This document shows, in pieces, positions 1 through 8,635 of a stretch of 64,000 nt of DNA (the stretch's first letter is position 1; each line of letters opens with the position of its first letter). Below the pieces are notes generated by a model. That model was given only the letters and a program-made list of their open reading frames with translations, was not told the DNA's origin and ran no database searches. The translations under genes and the position numbers were made by a program. The stretch is from Burkholderia sp. Bp8963 (lineage in GTDB: Bacteria; Pseudomonadota; Gammaproteobacteria; Burkholderiales; Burkholderiaceae). The DNA lies in assembly GCF_003854275.1 (NCBI RefSeq), contig NZ_QTQP01000002.1, positions 186,001-250,000 on the forward strand. Direction: 5' to 3'.

Positions 1-650
1 TCGAAGCAAAGCGTTACGTTCGTGACCTGGGCGAGGCGTTGCTCACGAGGTCCGTGCTTGTCTGCGAGGGCCAGACAGAAGTTGCGCTTCTCAAGGGATA
101 CGCTGAAGGGACACAGCTGCAGTTCCAGAGATTCGGCGCGACGGTCATAGATGGCGGCGGCGGGTCGGCGCCCGCCGTCGCCATCCACTTTGCGTCGCTC
201 GGCTATCGCACTGCCCTGTTGACCGACAGCGATTCGCCAATCCCGCCGGCATTCATTGCGCAGCTCAAGGCCCACAACGTTCCCCACTTCGAATGGGGTG
301 ACGGGCGGTGCACCGAAGAGGAGCTTTTCATAGGGATATCGCCTTACTCGCGTTCCAACCTACTGAAACTGATAGCGCCCGAAATTGGCCTTCAGCGGAT
401 GCTCGGTGAGCTTTCCAGTCGAGCGAGGATGAGCTTCGGGACGATTGAACAAGTGCTCGCCTATCTTCAGAGCCTGGAGGCGCTCCGCACGATTGGCAAT
501 CTTGCGCATCAATCCAAGTGGATTAAGAAAGATTATGACCTTTGCTTCAGAATCGGAACCGATGTTCTAGCTCCAGAAAGCTTGATAGGTGGAGAAAGTC
601 TCGACGGACACCTCGAACAAATCTTCGGATGGCTTTGCAGCAATGCTTGA
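1..650 (+). CDS. gajA: GajA-like OLD-family nuclease, C-terminal TOPRIM part (5' end outside window)
   Basis: Partial gene. The reading frame is open from base 3 without a stop, so the TTG at 39 is not a real start and the ATPase half lies upstream of the window. The visible part is a TOPRIM domain: the glutamate motif CEGQTE, followed by an acidic DSDS motif (LLTDSDS) about 50 residues later. These are the metal-binding residues of OLD-type nucleases. The stop codon overlaps the start of a UvrD-like helicase gene, which is the Gabija arrangement (GajA nuclease with GajB helicase). In known Gabija systems GajA nicks DNA when nucleotide pools fall during phage infection. The role here is inferred from this pairing, since the ATPase domain cannot be seen. 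A generic OLD nuclease is the alternative. Confidence 0.8.
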   Translation, partial: EAKRYVRDLGEALLTRSVLVCEGQTEVALLKGYAEGTQLQFQRFGATVIDGGGGSAPAVAIHFASLGYRTALLTDSDSPIPPAFIAQLKAHNVPHFEWGDGRCTEEELFIGISPYSRSNLLKLIAPEIGLQRMLGELSSRARMSFGTIEQVLAYLQSLEALRTIGNLAHQSKWIKKDYDLCFRIGTDVLAPESLIGGESLDGHLEQIFGWLCSNA

Positions 651-2052
651 ACAAGCAGTCCAGCAGATGCTTCGCTCGCGCGTTGGAGCCATCGAGGCAC
701 CAGCGGGTACCGGCAAGACCGAGCAAATCGCTCTCGTGGGTGGCAATGTCCCGGGTCGCTGGCTGATTCTCACCCACACCGTCGCGGGCGTTGATGCTAT
801 TCGACGCCGGCTAGCCAAGCACAATGTTCCAGCCGAGAAAGCTCAAGTCGAAACGCTGTCCGCATGGGCGCATCGATGGGCGCGTGCTTTTCCCAAAGGG
901 TCAGGCTTGGCTGCCGACTGGTCAGCGCGGTCGCGGCAATGGGACGCTGTCATGGTCGCAGCTGCGACGTTGGTTGAAAGCGGTGCGGTGCAAAGCATAC
1001 TCGGCGCGTCGTATAGCGGTGTTCTTGTTGACGAGTACCAGGACTGCACCGTCGCACAGCACGGACTTGTACGTGCCCTTTCGCGTCGTCTTCCCTGCTA
1101 CGTATTTGGCGACCCTCTGCAGGCAATTTTTGGCTTTCGTCCAGGCATGCTCGCAAACTGGCATTCGGACACCTTGGCTGTCTTCCCTCAAGCCGGCATG
1201 CTGAATACCCCACAACGATGGATTCACGCGGGCAATGCTGCTCTTGGCGCTTGGCTTATCGGCCAGCGAGCGAACTTTCAAGCCGGCATCTTCGATTTCC
1301 GAGATGCACCGAGTTGCCTGGAATGGCAGCCTTGCGCTCCCAAGCTCGCCGCTCAGCAACTCGCCGGCTCTTGCTCGATTCGGCCTCCGGAAGGAGAAAC
1401 GCTCGCGATTATTCATTCGAGCGTCGATGAGGTGCGACGCGCGGACTTGGCTAAAGCCATTGGTGCGACTACGGTTGAACCCATTGGGGGAAAGACCGAG
1501 CGCAACTTTTACGAGAGCCTCAGAACCCAAACCGGCATCGACCGGGTAAGTGCTGTTCTTGACCTCATGGGGACGGCCTACGTGGGTGTTGGCGCTTCAA
1601 ATAAAAGAAAGCGTGTCGAATCATTGTTGGCAAATCCTACGCGCATCAAGATGCCGGCAACCCCAGCGGAGCTCGCTTTGACCGGCGTGGCTGCAAGCGA
1701 TTCGCTTGCAAATGTCTTGGACGTAATTCGGTGCGTTGAGAGCGAAACTGGCGTAACGGCGGTCCGCCCAGAACTGGTGTCTTGCATCAAGTCGGCATTG
1801 CAACTGTGCGCGGAAAATCCTGCGCTGCAGCTCGATGACGCGGCATTCCAGGTTGCAAACGCGCGTCGCGAGAAAGGTCGTGTTCTTAGGAACAGGGCGG
1901 TTGGCAGCACGCTACTCATGAAAGGCCTGGAGTTCGACCATGTCGTCATTACGCCGGACGCTTGCGAAAATCACCACCATTGGTACGTCGCTCTCACTCG
2001 CGGAACAAGGTCAGTTCGCGTCTTGGCGCCAAGCGTGAGCTTCAGCGCTTGA
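643..2052 (+). CDS. gajB: GajB-like UvrD/Rep-family helicase of a Gabija defence system
   Basis: Superfamily 1 helicase of about 469 residues, close to the size of known GajB (around 490). Motifs in order: Walker A APAGTGKT near the N-terminus, motif II VDEYQD, motif III GDPLQAIFGF, the late motif LLMKGLEFDHVV, and motif VI WYVALTRG. The ATG at 643 overlaps the gajA stop by 8 bases and sits just before the helicase fold. An in-frame GTG at 589 would lengthen the overlap and add residues of no clear value, so I prefer 643. GajB is thought to sense DNA ends or products made by GajA during infection. Assignment rests on motif order, size and the neighbouring TOPRIM nuclease. Confidence 0.85.
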   Translation: MLEQAVQQMLRSRVGAIEAPAGTGKTEQIALVGGNVPGRWLILTHTVAGVDAIRRRLAKHNVPAEKAQVETLSAWAHRWARAFPKGSGLAADWSARSRQWDAVMVAAATLVESGAVQSILGASYSGVLVDEYQDCTVAQHGLVRALSRRLPCYVFGDPLQAIFGFRPGMLANWHSDTLAVFPQAGMLNTPQRWIHAGNAALGAWLIGQRANFQAGIFDFRDAPSCLEWQPCAPKLAAQQLAGSCSIRPPEGETLAIIHSSVDEVRRADLAKAIGATTVEPIGGKTERNFYESLRTQTGIDRVSAVLDLMGTAYVGVGASNKRKRVESLLANPTRIKMPATPAELALTGVAASDSLANVLDVIRCVESETGVTAVRPELVSCIKSALQLCAENPALQLDDAAFQVANARREKGRVLRNRAVGSTLLMKGLEFDHVVITPDACENHHHWYVALTRGTRSVRVLAPSVSFSA

Positions 2053-2150
2053 CGATTCGAGTTCGCTTTGCGATAGCCTACGGGCACCACCAATATGTCG
2101 TTTCGCGAAGTCTTCTCACACAGAAACTAACACATTGAAAAGGAATCCAG

Positions 2151-2186
2151 ATGAAATTTCTTCTTCTGATTGATTGCGAACGCTAA
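2151..2186 (+). other. Micro-ORF with good ribosome binding site, possible gene remnant
   Basis: In the 141-base gap between the convergent Gabija and Septu-like genes there is an ATG preceded by AAAAGGAATCC at good spacing. It opens an 11-residue frame (MKFLLLIDCER) that ends in TAA. The N-terminus looks like the first residues of a normal protein. This could be the stump of a gene lost when the modules were joined, or chance. Nothing else is seen in the gap. Confidence 0.3.
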
Positions 2187-2193
2187 AAACATG

Positions 2194-3030
2194 TCACTCC
2201 TCTATCAGCTCAAAGCCACCATTGCAGAAGTCATCGCTTTCCGCCAGGCATCGATAAAGAACCGCCATCCACCCATTTAAGTTTGCCTGAGACCTAGTTT
2301 CGGCTACTTGCCGCAACTCCTCGCGCAGAGCCTCCGGTCCAGAAGCGAAGTTGTTCCGAAAATTTCGTTTGCTTTCTGCGAGTTCCGATGCGGCGTAGCT
2401 GACATAAAGCTCGTTAAGTTCAAGGAGGTCGAAGTGATTACGAGCGCGTTGCACATCGACAGCGGACATTTCCGGTGCTGTGAGAACCTGATACGACACC
2501 GTTAGACTTGCGCCAAATTCAAGCGATGCCCCGAGTACACAATATTCGCTCCAATCGTCAAAGTACGGGTGGAAAGTCTCTTCGGCACGGCTTTCGGCGA
2601 CGTGAGCAAGTTTCGATTTGTTGCAATCCGCACAGGCGGGAACCAGATTTGCTGGAAACACGGCAAGTTCAGGAAACCTTGTTTGTGGCAAATAGTGGTC
2701 TAGGGTCTTCACAACACGGAGACCACAGAGGGGACAACGCTTGAATTTCGCACTGGCCTTGATTCGGTCGTAAATCGGTCGCCCGTATCCACCCACCAGC
2801 ACGCGGTCGTACACGCCCGAGAGTTGGCCGCTGGTCACCCCGACCGGCTCCTCTCTATCGAAGGCTGAAAGGTCGCCCACTTCTGCAAGCCTTAAATATT
2901 CGCGAGCTCGGCGCTCCACACGTGGACCTTCAGCAACAAGTGCGGCACGCAACACCCGGTCTTGAGTGTGCTCAGCTAGCTCTTCAAATAATTCTCTCGG
3001 GTCGTCTCCCGGACATTCCATACCAATCAT
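2194..3030 (-). CDS. HNH endonuclease, PtuB-like partner of a Septu-type defence system
   Basis: A 278-residue protein with an HNH nuclease fold in its first half. Visible residues are the zinc knuckle CPLC (about 99-102), the LDHYLPQ motif (Asp111, His112), an asparagine in FPANLVPAC (about 128) and CADCNKSK (about 133-140). The C-terminal half has no motif I recognise. Its ATG overlaps the stop of the upstream ATPase gene by 4 bases (ATGA), so the two are translated together. An AAA/ABC-type ATPase followed by an HNH nuclease is the layout of Septu (PtuA-PtuB) and of retron-linked ptuAB pairs. It presumably cuts DNA when the ATPase is triggered by infection. No reverse transcriptase is nearby. 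Confidence 0.75.
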   Translation of the reverse strand: MIGMECPGDDPRELFEELAEHTQDRVLRAALVAEGPRVERRAREYLRLAEVGDLSAFDREEPVGVTSGQLSGVYDRVLVGGYGRPIYDRIKASAKFKRCPLCGLRVVKTLDHYLPQTRFPELAVFPANLVPACADCNKSKLAHVAESRAEETFHPYFDDWSEYCVLGASLEFGASLTVSYQVLTAPEMSAVDVQRARNHFDLLELNELYVSYAASELAESKRNFRNNFASGPEALREELRQVAETRSQANLNGWMAVLYRCLAESDDFCNGGFELIEE

Positions 3031-4538
3031 GCGTCGCGTCCCCGCAAAAGTGAACGCGCCACCGAACGTCCCTCGGCGCCAAGTTGGTCGTTAAAGACTG
3101 CAAGTACCTGCTCAAAGTCACGCGATTGCGCCACCACCTTTGAAATCAAGGCATGGTGAGAACTTTCCGTCATTTCAACCCGGAAGATTTCCCGTGTGAG
3201 TGTTCCCAAGTTCTCCGCGAACGTCTCCGCTTCTGGACGCTCGAGTTCCACCTCATCCCCAGTCCTGAAGAAAAGGGTCACGCACGCAGCTGGAATTTCC
3301 TGGACAACGACCGGAGAATGAGTCGCCAATAGTGCCACGCCATTACGGACAGCGAGAAGGTTTGAAAGCGCTCGCACAAACGCTGCGACAAGAGGAGGAT
3401 GGAGATGTGCCTCCGGCTCGTCAATTACCACCAACGTCCGTTCGGTGACCAGCTCGACAAGTTTGGTCATCGTAAGCAAGACGACTTTGTGCCCCGAACT
3501 CGCCCTGTCAAAAAGCTCTCCAGCTTCCTGCGCAAATCGATTCTGTTCTAAATCGGCTAGCTTGACTAACCCGAGTGCTGCAAAGAGTGGGTCCGTCTCC
3601 AGGACCCGCATTGCGGCGCGCCAGCGCGGTACACGCGCACTGCGCAAACACGCAAGCGTACTATCTACGAATTCTTTCTTGAGCTCAGACGTTCTTTTGA
3701 GGCTGCTTGCCTCACCGTCCTTTCTTCGCTCCTTCTTCAGCCCCACATACGTGTACCTTATCCCAGTGCCGGTTCCCTTATTTGAGACAGGCGGGTCGAA
3801 TTCGTCGAATGCGCTGAAAGCAACGGCAACAAGGTTGGCGAAGCTTGTGCGTTCAGTGCTCCCACTCGGCTTTCGCATTTGCAATTCACCGCCTCGCGCG
3901 GTGCTCCCATCCCGCAAGGTCTGCACAAGCAACCTAAGGAGTGTCGTTTTGCCGACACCGTTCCGGCCGATGATGGCATGGATGTTTGTAGGGGGATTTG
4001 AATCCGGTTCCACATTGACCCGCAGGCGAGCATCACTATTCGCTGAAAGTGAATAGCTAAATCGGAACGCGGTCGATGTGGTGCGCTCAAGGAGGATATC
4101 GCTCATCTTTTCGATATCGTCCCGCCCATGCCCGCGCATCAACGACGTTTGAAATGCCGGCTCTTGCTCCACACGTGCTCGGATATCGGCGTCCCATATT
4201 ACGTCTCGCATCGCGCGAAGAATAACTATGCGCTCTTCCTCGTCGAGACTAATCAGATTTTCATAATATTCGGCGCTTCCACCCAATGAGGCATAGTCTT
4301 GCGGAAGTTCAGAGAATGAATCTTCGACGCTCACCCACCCTTCTTCCATGCCGTCGCTCATGACTTTCACCGACCCAATGTCGTGCCGTGTCCCTTCGGA
4401 GTCGAAGTAGACGAGCCGGAAAGTAGTCTTAAATAAGTAGTCGTCCCAGTTATCGCGCAGTAGATAACATTCGTCCGTGCCAGCCAGGCTACGAGCCTTG
4501 CGCGGAACGTCTTTGTATTGCACAACGGTAAAGAGCAT
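3027..4538 (-). CDS. ABC/OLD-type AAA ATPase, PtuA-like (Septu-type)
   Basis: A 503-residue ATPase. The Walker A motif GRNGVGKT is at about 191-198, a signature-like SSGHK near 348, Walker B VVIDEPEAHLHP near 370-381, and the switch histidine in LLATHSP near 405. The C-terminus carries no TOPRIM motif, which separates it from OLD nucleases. The first 180 residues before Walker A are unusual for PtuA, which normally begins close to its P-loop. Their function is unknown to me. It overlaps the HNH gene by 4 bases and probably forms a complex with it, with ATP binding restraining the nuclease as proposed for Septu. Its ATG at 4538 follows a 255-base gap that must hold the promoter. Confidence 0.75.
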   Translation of the reverse strand: MLFTVVQYKDVPRKARSLAGTDECYLLRDNWDDYLFKTTFRLVYFDSEGTRHDIGSVKVMSDGMEEGWVSVEDSFSELPQDYASLGGSAEYYENLISLDEEERIVILRAMRDVIWDADIRARVEQEPAFQTSLMRGHGRDDIEKMSDILLERTTSTAFRFSYSLSANSDARLRVNVEPDSNPPTNIHAIIGRNGVGKTTLLRLLVQTLRDGSTARGGELQMRKPSGSTERTSFANLVAVAFSAFDEFDPPVSNKGTGTGIRYTYVGLKKERRKDGEASSLKRTSELKKEFVDSTLACLRSARVPRWRAAMRVLETDPLFAALGLVKLADLEQNRFAQEAGELFDRASSGHKVVLLTMTKLVELVTERTLVVIDEPEAHLHPPLVAAFVRALSNLLAVRNGVALLATHSPVVVQEIPAACVTLFFRTGDEVELERPEAETFAENLGTLTREIFRVEMTESSHHALISKVVAQSRDFEQVLAVFNDQLGAEGRSVARSLLRGRDA

Positions 4539-4793
4539 GAGCCTCTCCAGCGAATGCCGCCAATGGTACAGAGTTTATCCGAACCACGGCTCAAAGCGCT
4601 TACGATTGGAGGACATTCACCTCCCCACACCCGACATCGTTGAGACTTTCGGGTATCCGAGCGCTAGAACTGCGCCTGGTGCAACTAGGGGAGAGATTGC
4701 CCGCCTGTCTAGTTCGATGAACGCCTATTTCAGACCGCCAAGTACGGCCGCAAGGATGACGGAGTATCACCGAAGTAGCCTTCACCTCTCTCG

Positions 4794-6647
4794 CTATGAC
4801 TGCCACCCCTCGGGAATGAGCGCTTCTCCATTGCGGAACTCAGGAAGGATATGAACGTAGGCCATGTCCTTGAACGTTTCGCTCGGCACGTGCTCGAAGA
4901 CAATCATCTGAAACTCGGTCTTGTAGTCCCTATTCATCCGCGCGATGAAATTATTGAGCAGATTGAAGGCAATCGATACCTTCTCCGTGTCGCTGTTCTT
5001 AAGCGTCACGTTGTCATCCGCTTTGTTGTCCGGATAGTAAGGCCTGCTAGGCTGGTCGATGATGAGGAAGCTAGGGATGAACATCGACTTGTGACTGATG
5101 GCAACCTCATGCAACGCGAGGAAATGCAGCAGATGCAGGAACATGTGGTTCGAGCTGCTGCCCACGTTTTCAATCAGCTTCGAGCGAGGCTTCCGTAGCC
5201 GTAAGCGCTTTTCCTTGTAGGCAAAGTCGGTCTGATAGGACGCGTAGTTCGCGAGCGCGTCTCCAGTTTCTTTGAGAAGGTCCAGCGCAATTTCGTTAAT
5301 CATAGAGACGACGGCCTCGCGAGTTTCTTCCACATCGCGCACCTCGATGGCGTCCATCTGCCTCTGCAGGTCGTCTTCGTCGGAGGTCGTAGTCTGCTGC
5401 AGAACAGCCGGAGCTCGCGCTCCCTCATACGCTCTGAATCGCCCCATCGCCTCGCCCACGAACATCCATTTCTCGCGTTGAGAAGCGAAGGACTTGGGTT
5501 CTTGCGGAAGTCCGGAGAGGTCCCGTTGCAGCGCATCCCGTTCACCCTCGAGCGATTTGACCATCGCGCCAATCTGGCCATCGACCGGCTGCTTGCCAGT
5601 GATAGATTTCTTGACTGCCGACAGGTCTGATTTGAGGCTGCTGATGAGGTCATCAAAAATCTCGGACTTGACCAGGCTCGGTGCCTGCTTCATCAACTGC
5701 TCGATTGGTCGCAGACTGTCTTCAGCGTTCTTGAAGGTATCTTTGTAGGACCGGTATTCAGACGAGAACTGCCTGAGTTTCCGAAGGCGGCGCTCCACTA
5801 CGAACAGCTTGGCGCTGGTCTCGACGTACCTGTTCAGGGCTTGCCCGGTCTCCGGCGACGCCGCGTCGCTGATAGCACGCCGGACGTTGTCCACAGACAG
5901 GCCAGCAGGGTCGCTGTCTATGAGGCCGTATTCGGCCGCCTTGACGGCAATATCGCGCACCTCTTCATCAAACGTCTCCCTCCCTTGGCCAAGGTGTGCC
6001 TCTTTGCGCTGGAGCCTTGCAATCTCCTTCCTCAGAGCTTCCCTTTTCTCGCGCGCGGCGATGTTAGAGAGGTCGTCAATGCCGAGAGCCATGTCAAAGA
6101 TGCGCGGCAAAGCCTCCTGGTATCGCTCCTCGGACTGTTTATCGAAGAACACCTTGCTGTTGGTGATGATGTCTTCGGAAATTGTGTTGAACAGGAAAAA
6201 GTATCGGAACGACACCTTCGAACCAGTCTTCAGCGCGCGCCCGCCATAAGCGACCGTGACCTTATCGGTGATATGAAACTCTGCTTCAAGTATCGTTCGG
6301 ATGTCGTCTTCTTTTGTATTCGACTCGGGCATGTCCGGTATCACCCCGGTGCTCGAAAAATAATAGTCGTTCGAGACCTCGTTGTCCCTTGGGCTCCTAC
6401 GTGCAAGCGTGTACGTCTTGTCGTTCACGTAGAACGTCAGTCCATACCAGCCGACGTTCTCGTTGATGATACTATCCGGGAGCTTGTGGGAACTCGCCAG
6501 AAAGCAATAATCGATGATGTCGAGCAACGCGCTTTTGCCGGTGTGACTTTCGCCTGTAATCACGTTCAGGCGGTTGCGCTTGAAATTGAGACTGCGACGC
6601 TCGCCTGTGCGTGACCACAGCATGATGGAATCAAAGCCGAAATTCAA
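4794..6647 (-). CDS. DUF3732 ABC/SMC-like ATPase, ATPase subunit of an ABC three-component (Lamassu-like) system
   Basis: A 617-residue ATPase with an N-terminal P-loop GESHTGKS (about 32-39), a long heavily charged middle that looks like a coiled coil (roughly 190-490), and a C-terminal half-domain with GSSSNHM and the Walker B-like FLIIDQPS (about 527-534). This SMC/Rad50-like layout is typical of DUF3732, known from ABC-3C conflict systems. The start is a TTG at 6647 that overlaps the stop of the preceding gene (TTGA). The next ATG would remove the first strand of the ATPase fold. It is the last gene of a three-gene operon. It likely recognises a DNA structure or phage signal and unleashes the effector. 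The family is assigned from memory of its motifs. Confidence 0.8.
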   Translation of the reverse strand: MNFGFDSIMLWSRTGERRSLNFKRNRLNVITGESHTGKSALLDIIDYCFLASSHKLPDSIINENVGWYGLTFYVNDKTYTLARRSPRDNEVSNDYYFSSTGVIPDMPESNTKEDDIRTILEAEFHITDKVTVAYGGRALKTGSKVSFRYFFLFNTISEDIITNSKVFFDKQSEERYQEALPRIFDMALGIDDLSNIAAREKREALRKEIARLQRKEAHLGQGRETFDEEVRDIAVKAAEYGLIDSDPAGLSVDNVRRAISDAASPETGQALNRYVETSAKLFVVERRLRKLRQFSSEYRSYKDTFKNAEDSLRPIEQLMKQAPSLVKSEIFDDLISSLKSDLSAVKKSITGKQPVDGQIGAMVKSLEGERDALQRDLSGLPQEPKSFASQREKWMFVGEAMGRFRAYEGARAPAVLQQTTTSDEDDLQRQMDAIEVRDVEETREAVVSMINEIALDLLKETGDALANYASYQTDFAYKEKRLRLRKPRSKLIENVGSSSNHMFLHLLHFLALHEVAISHKSMFIPSFLIIDQPSRPYYPDNKADDNVTLKNSDTEKVSIAFNLLNNFIARMNRDYKTEFQMIVFEHVPSETFKDMAYVHILPEFRNGEALIPEGWQS

Positions 6648-7090
6648 AGCTGCACCCTGAAGTTTAAATACAGCTCCTCGACCGGACCAGTGAGGAGCGA
6701 AGCGATATGACCCGCCGCTTTGGCGATTTTTTGCGCTCGTTTGCCAAACGCGGAGTCTACCTCTAGCGACTTCAGCAACGTCAAACCGCCATCGAAGCGA
6801 ACAAAGCCCACTTCGACGAGAAGCTGTATCGCGTTAACTGTCATGGCGAGACTGCCGTCATACCGCGTCGCGAAATTGGCAAACAAATCGGGCCGCTGCG
6901 CAACCAGCGCCGCGGCCTCTCGCCGTGCGACTCGTGAGTCGCCAAGATGACGCACAGTCGCATCGTGCATTACCAGAGGCATCACGAGGAGCGCTTTCGG
7001 GAGCGTCACACTTTTTGAGTGTTCAAGGACGCTCATCAACGCGATTGCGCATATCCCGACATTGTTATATCCCGACCACCTACTGCTCAT
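6644..7090 (-). CDS. ABC three-component system middle component
   Basis: A small protein of 148 residues with no enzymatic motif, predicted mostly alpha-helical, sitting between the effector and ATPase genes. Position and size fit the 'middle component' of ABC-3C operons (the LmuC role in Lamassu), which bridges ATPase and effector. The ATG at 7090 lies inside the last codons of the effector gene (11-base overlap), and a GTG at 7096 is an alternative. Its stop is shared with the TTG start of the ATPase gene. Such tight coupling suggests fixed stoichiometry. Assignment is by context. The sequence alone would be called hypothetical. Confidence 0.65.
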   Translation of the reverse strand: MSSRWSGYNNVGICAIALMSVLEHSKSVTLPKALLVMPLVMHDATVRHLGDSRVARREAAALVAQRPDLFANFATRYDGSLAMTVNAIQLLVEVGFVRFDGGLTLLKSLEVDSAFGKRAQKIAKAAGHIASLLTGPVEELYLNFRVQL

Positions 7091-8297
7091 TGGCACTCCA
7101 GTCTTTATGCCAGCCTATCTGACCGGCGTCTGACAGGTAATAGAGCTCGCCGTTGCTAAGCGTCGTCGATAACTCGGTATCGCCGAGCTTGAACTGGTCC
7201 CGCCGCAGCGTAATCAGCAAGGCCATCGCAGCGTCAATAATCTGATGTGGCGTACTACAGCCTCGAAACGCCACCCGAAACTCGTTTCGCCAGCGCACGA
7301 ATACCTCTTCGTGGAAAGTTTCAATCTCCTCGCTTACGAGGTCCCCCTCCTGGACCCACTGCTGGAGGTAACGCGAGATACGCAGTTTGTACGTGGTGTA
7401 ATCGATGGCGAGTTCTTCGTCAGATTCGGAAATATCACCAATCTCCAATAGACGTCTGATAAATCTCTGAGCAAAGATATCGCTTGGCAGCTCCGGAGTA
7501 AATTTCGGATAGACCAACTTCTTCGTACGTCCATCATCGAAGATACGGCGATAGCGCTTCATGAAGTCGTCGAAGCTGATGAGTATTGCCTCTCCGCGCT
7601 TGACCGCAATGAAATTATCTGTCCGAATACTCGAATCCAATCGACTAAAAACCGTGTCGACCTTATCCGGGTCGATAATCTTCTCAAGCAGCGAACGCTT
7701 CACTCGACCGACAATGTCATCAAGCCCCAGCTCGACCTTGATGCGGCGAAAGAACGCCTCTAGAACCTCGGTCTCGAGCTTCAATACGCCGTCGATGTAT
7801 CCTTTGATGCTCTGGTCGACGGTTTTGCTTTCAAGAGACTTTACGTGGTCAAGCAGCATCTGAAAGTCATCTTCACCCAAATTAAACCTATCGAGAATCT
7901 GAAGAAACTCGTTGGCCTTAGACTCAGACTTATTCGAGACCAGATGGAATTCGGTTTTCTCCACGTATCGAAGCTGCTGCGAGAGCTCCTTTCGCCCTTC
8001 CGCCTTGTCACTAATAACCTGCGACCAGTTATAAATCGTCTTCCAGAGGTCCGAATCGAGTTCGGTCAATGCAACAGGGTCACCCTTCGCATTACTGCGA
8101 ACTGTATGCTTGAGCTGGACAAGTATATTGAAGTCAGCGTCAAGCGTCGTGTGAACGTCATCTTTGACTTCCAAACCGACGGTTTGACCTGATTTCAAAT
8201 TAAGAAGGCGGTCCAGAAAATAGTAATATTGATACTCAAACCCAATACTCTTATCGTCTGCACTGGTCTTCTCGGTGAAACTCTTTTCGTTTGACAC
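7080..8297 (-). CDS. ABC three-component effector with Cap4-like nuclease domain
   Basis: A 405-residue protein, first gene of the three-gene operon, with a GTG start at 8297. The N-terminal 110 residues resemble the Cap4/DUF4297 dsDNA endonuclease: FEYQYYYFLDRL, then GLEVKDDV (Glu43, Asp46/47), then LVQLKHT (Gln61, Lys63), then LWKTIYNW. Glu/Asp and QxK are the expected PD-(D/E)xK metal site. The rest has alternating charged helices and a basic C-terminal part (about 290-370) as in the ABC-3C effector C-terminal domain that docks on the complex. It would degrade DNA after activation and so stop phage growth. The nuclease call comes from motif spacing. Activity is inferred. Confidence 0.7.
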   Translation of the reverse strand: MSNEKSFTEKTSADDKSIGFEYQYYYFLDRLLNLKSGQTVGLEVKDDVHTTLDADFNILVQLKHTVRSNAKGDPVALTELDSDLWKTIYNWSQVISDKAEGRKELSQQLRYVEKTEFHLVSNKSESKANEFLQILDRFNLGEDDFQMLLDHVKSLESKTVDQSIKGYIDGVLKLETEVLEAFFRRIKVELGLDDIVGRVKRSLLEKIIDPDKVDTVFSRLDSSIRTDNFIAVKRGEAILISFDDFMKRYRRIFDDGRTKKLVYPKFTPELPSDIFAQRFIRRLLEIGDISESDEELAIDYTTYKLRISRYLQQWVQEGDLVSEEIETFHEEVFVRWRNEFRVAFRGCSTPHQIIDAAMALLITLRRDQFKLGDTELSTTLSNGELYYLSDAGQIGWHKDWSANEQ

Positions 8298-8635
8298 GTG
8301 CTACGCCCAGTTCTTTTGCTGACTACGCACACACTCGCCATCGCACCTGAACGCTTAAAAGCGCAGAATGGCAGCATCCCCGGAATCGAAAGCCTACAAA
8401 GCTAACCACGGCTTTCCGATAGCGAATCATACTTCGTTCCTACGTCTTTTTGTTGGCTGTGCAAGGGTTTGTCCGAGTAGCCTTGAAAAAAGGTACATCT
8501 GGCCCTGAACCGTAGAAATCAGCAAACGCATTCGCACTGAACCTGTATCAAACGTCCGCCTATTCGAAACGCGTGACAACCCTTCCTAATAATGCCCTCC
8601 CCCCATTTGGTCCGTCAGAACCGTGCCGATTCCCC
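8298..8635. other. Non-coding edge of the accessory island
   Basis: About 340 bases without a credible gene on either strand. It must hold the promoter of the minus-strand ABC-3C operon, but I see no convincing -35/-10 pair. Base composition is still island-like here (runs such as CTTTTTGTTGG and TTGAAAAAAGG) and turns GC-rich just after it. No tRNA or integrase remnant is visible. Confidence 0.5.

Noticed and set aside
2194-4538. Retron (reverse transcriptase plus ptuAB effector)
   Set aside because: No reverse transcriptase frame or msr-msd-like structure found on either side within the window.
4477-4854. A 125-codon plus-strand frame over the ptuA start and the gap before the DUF3732 gene
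   Set aside because: No recognisable domain or ribosome binding site, and it overlaps two supported genes.
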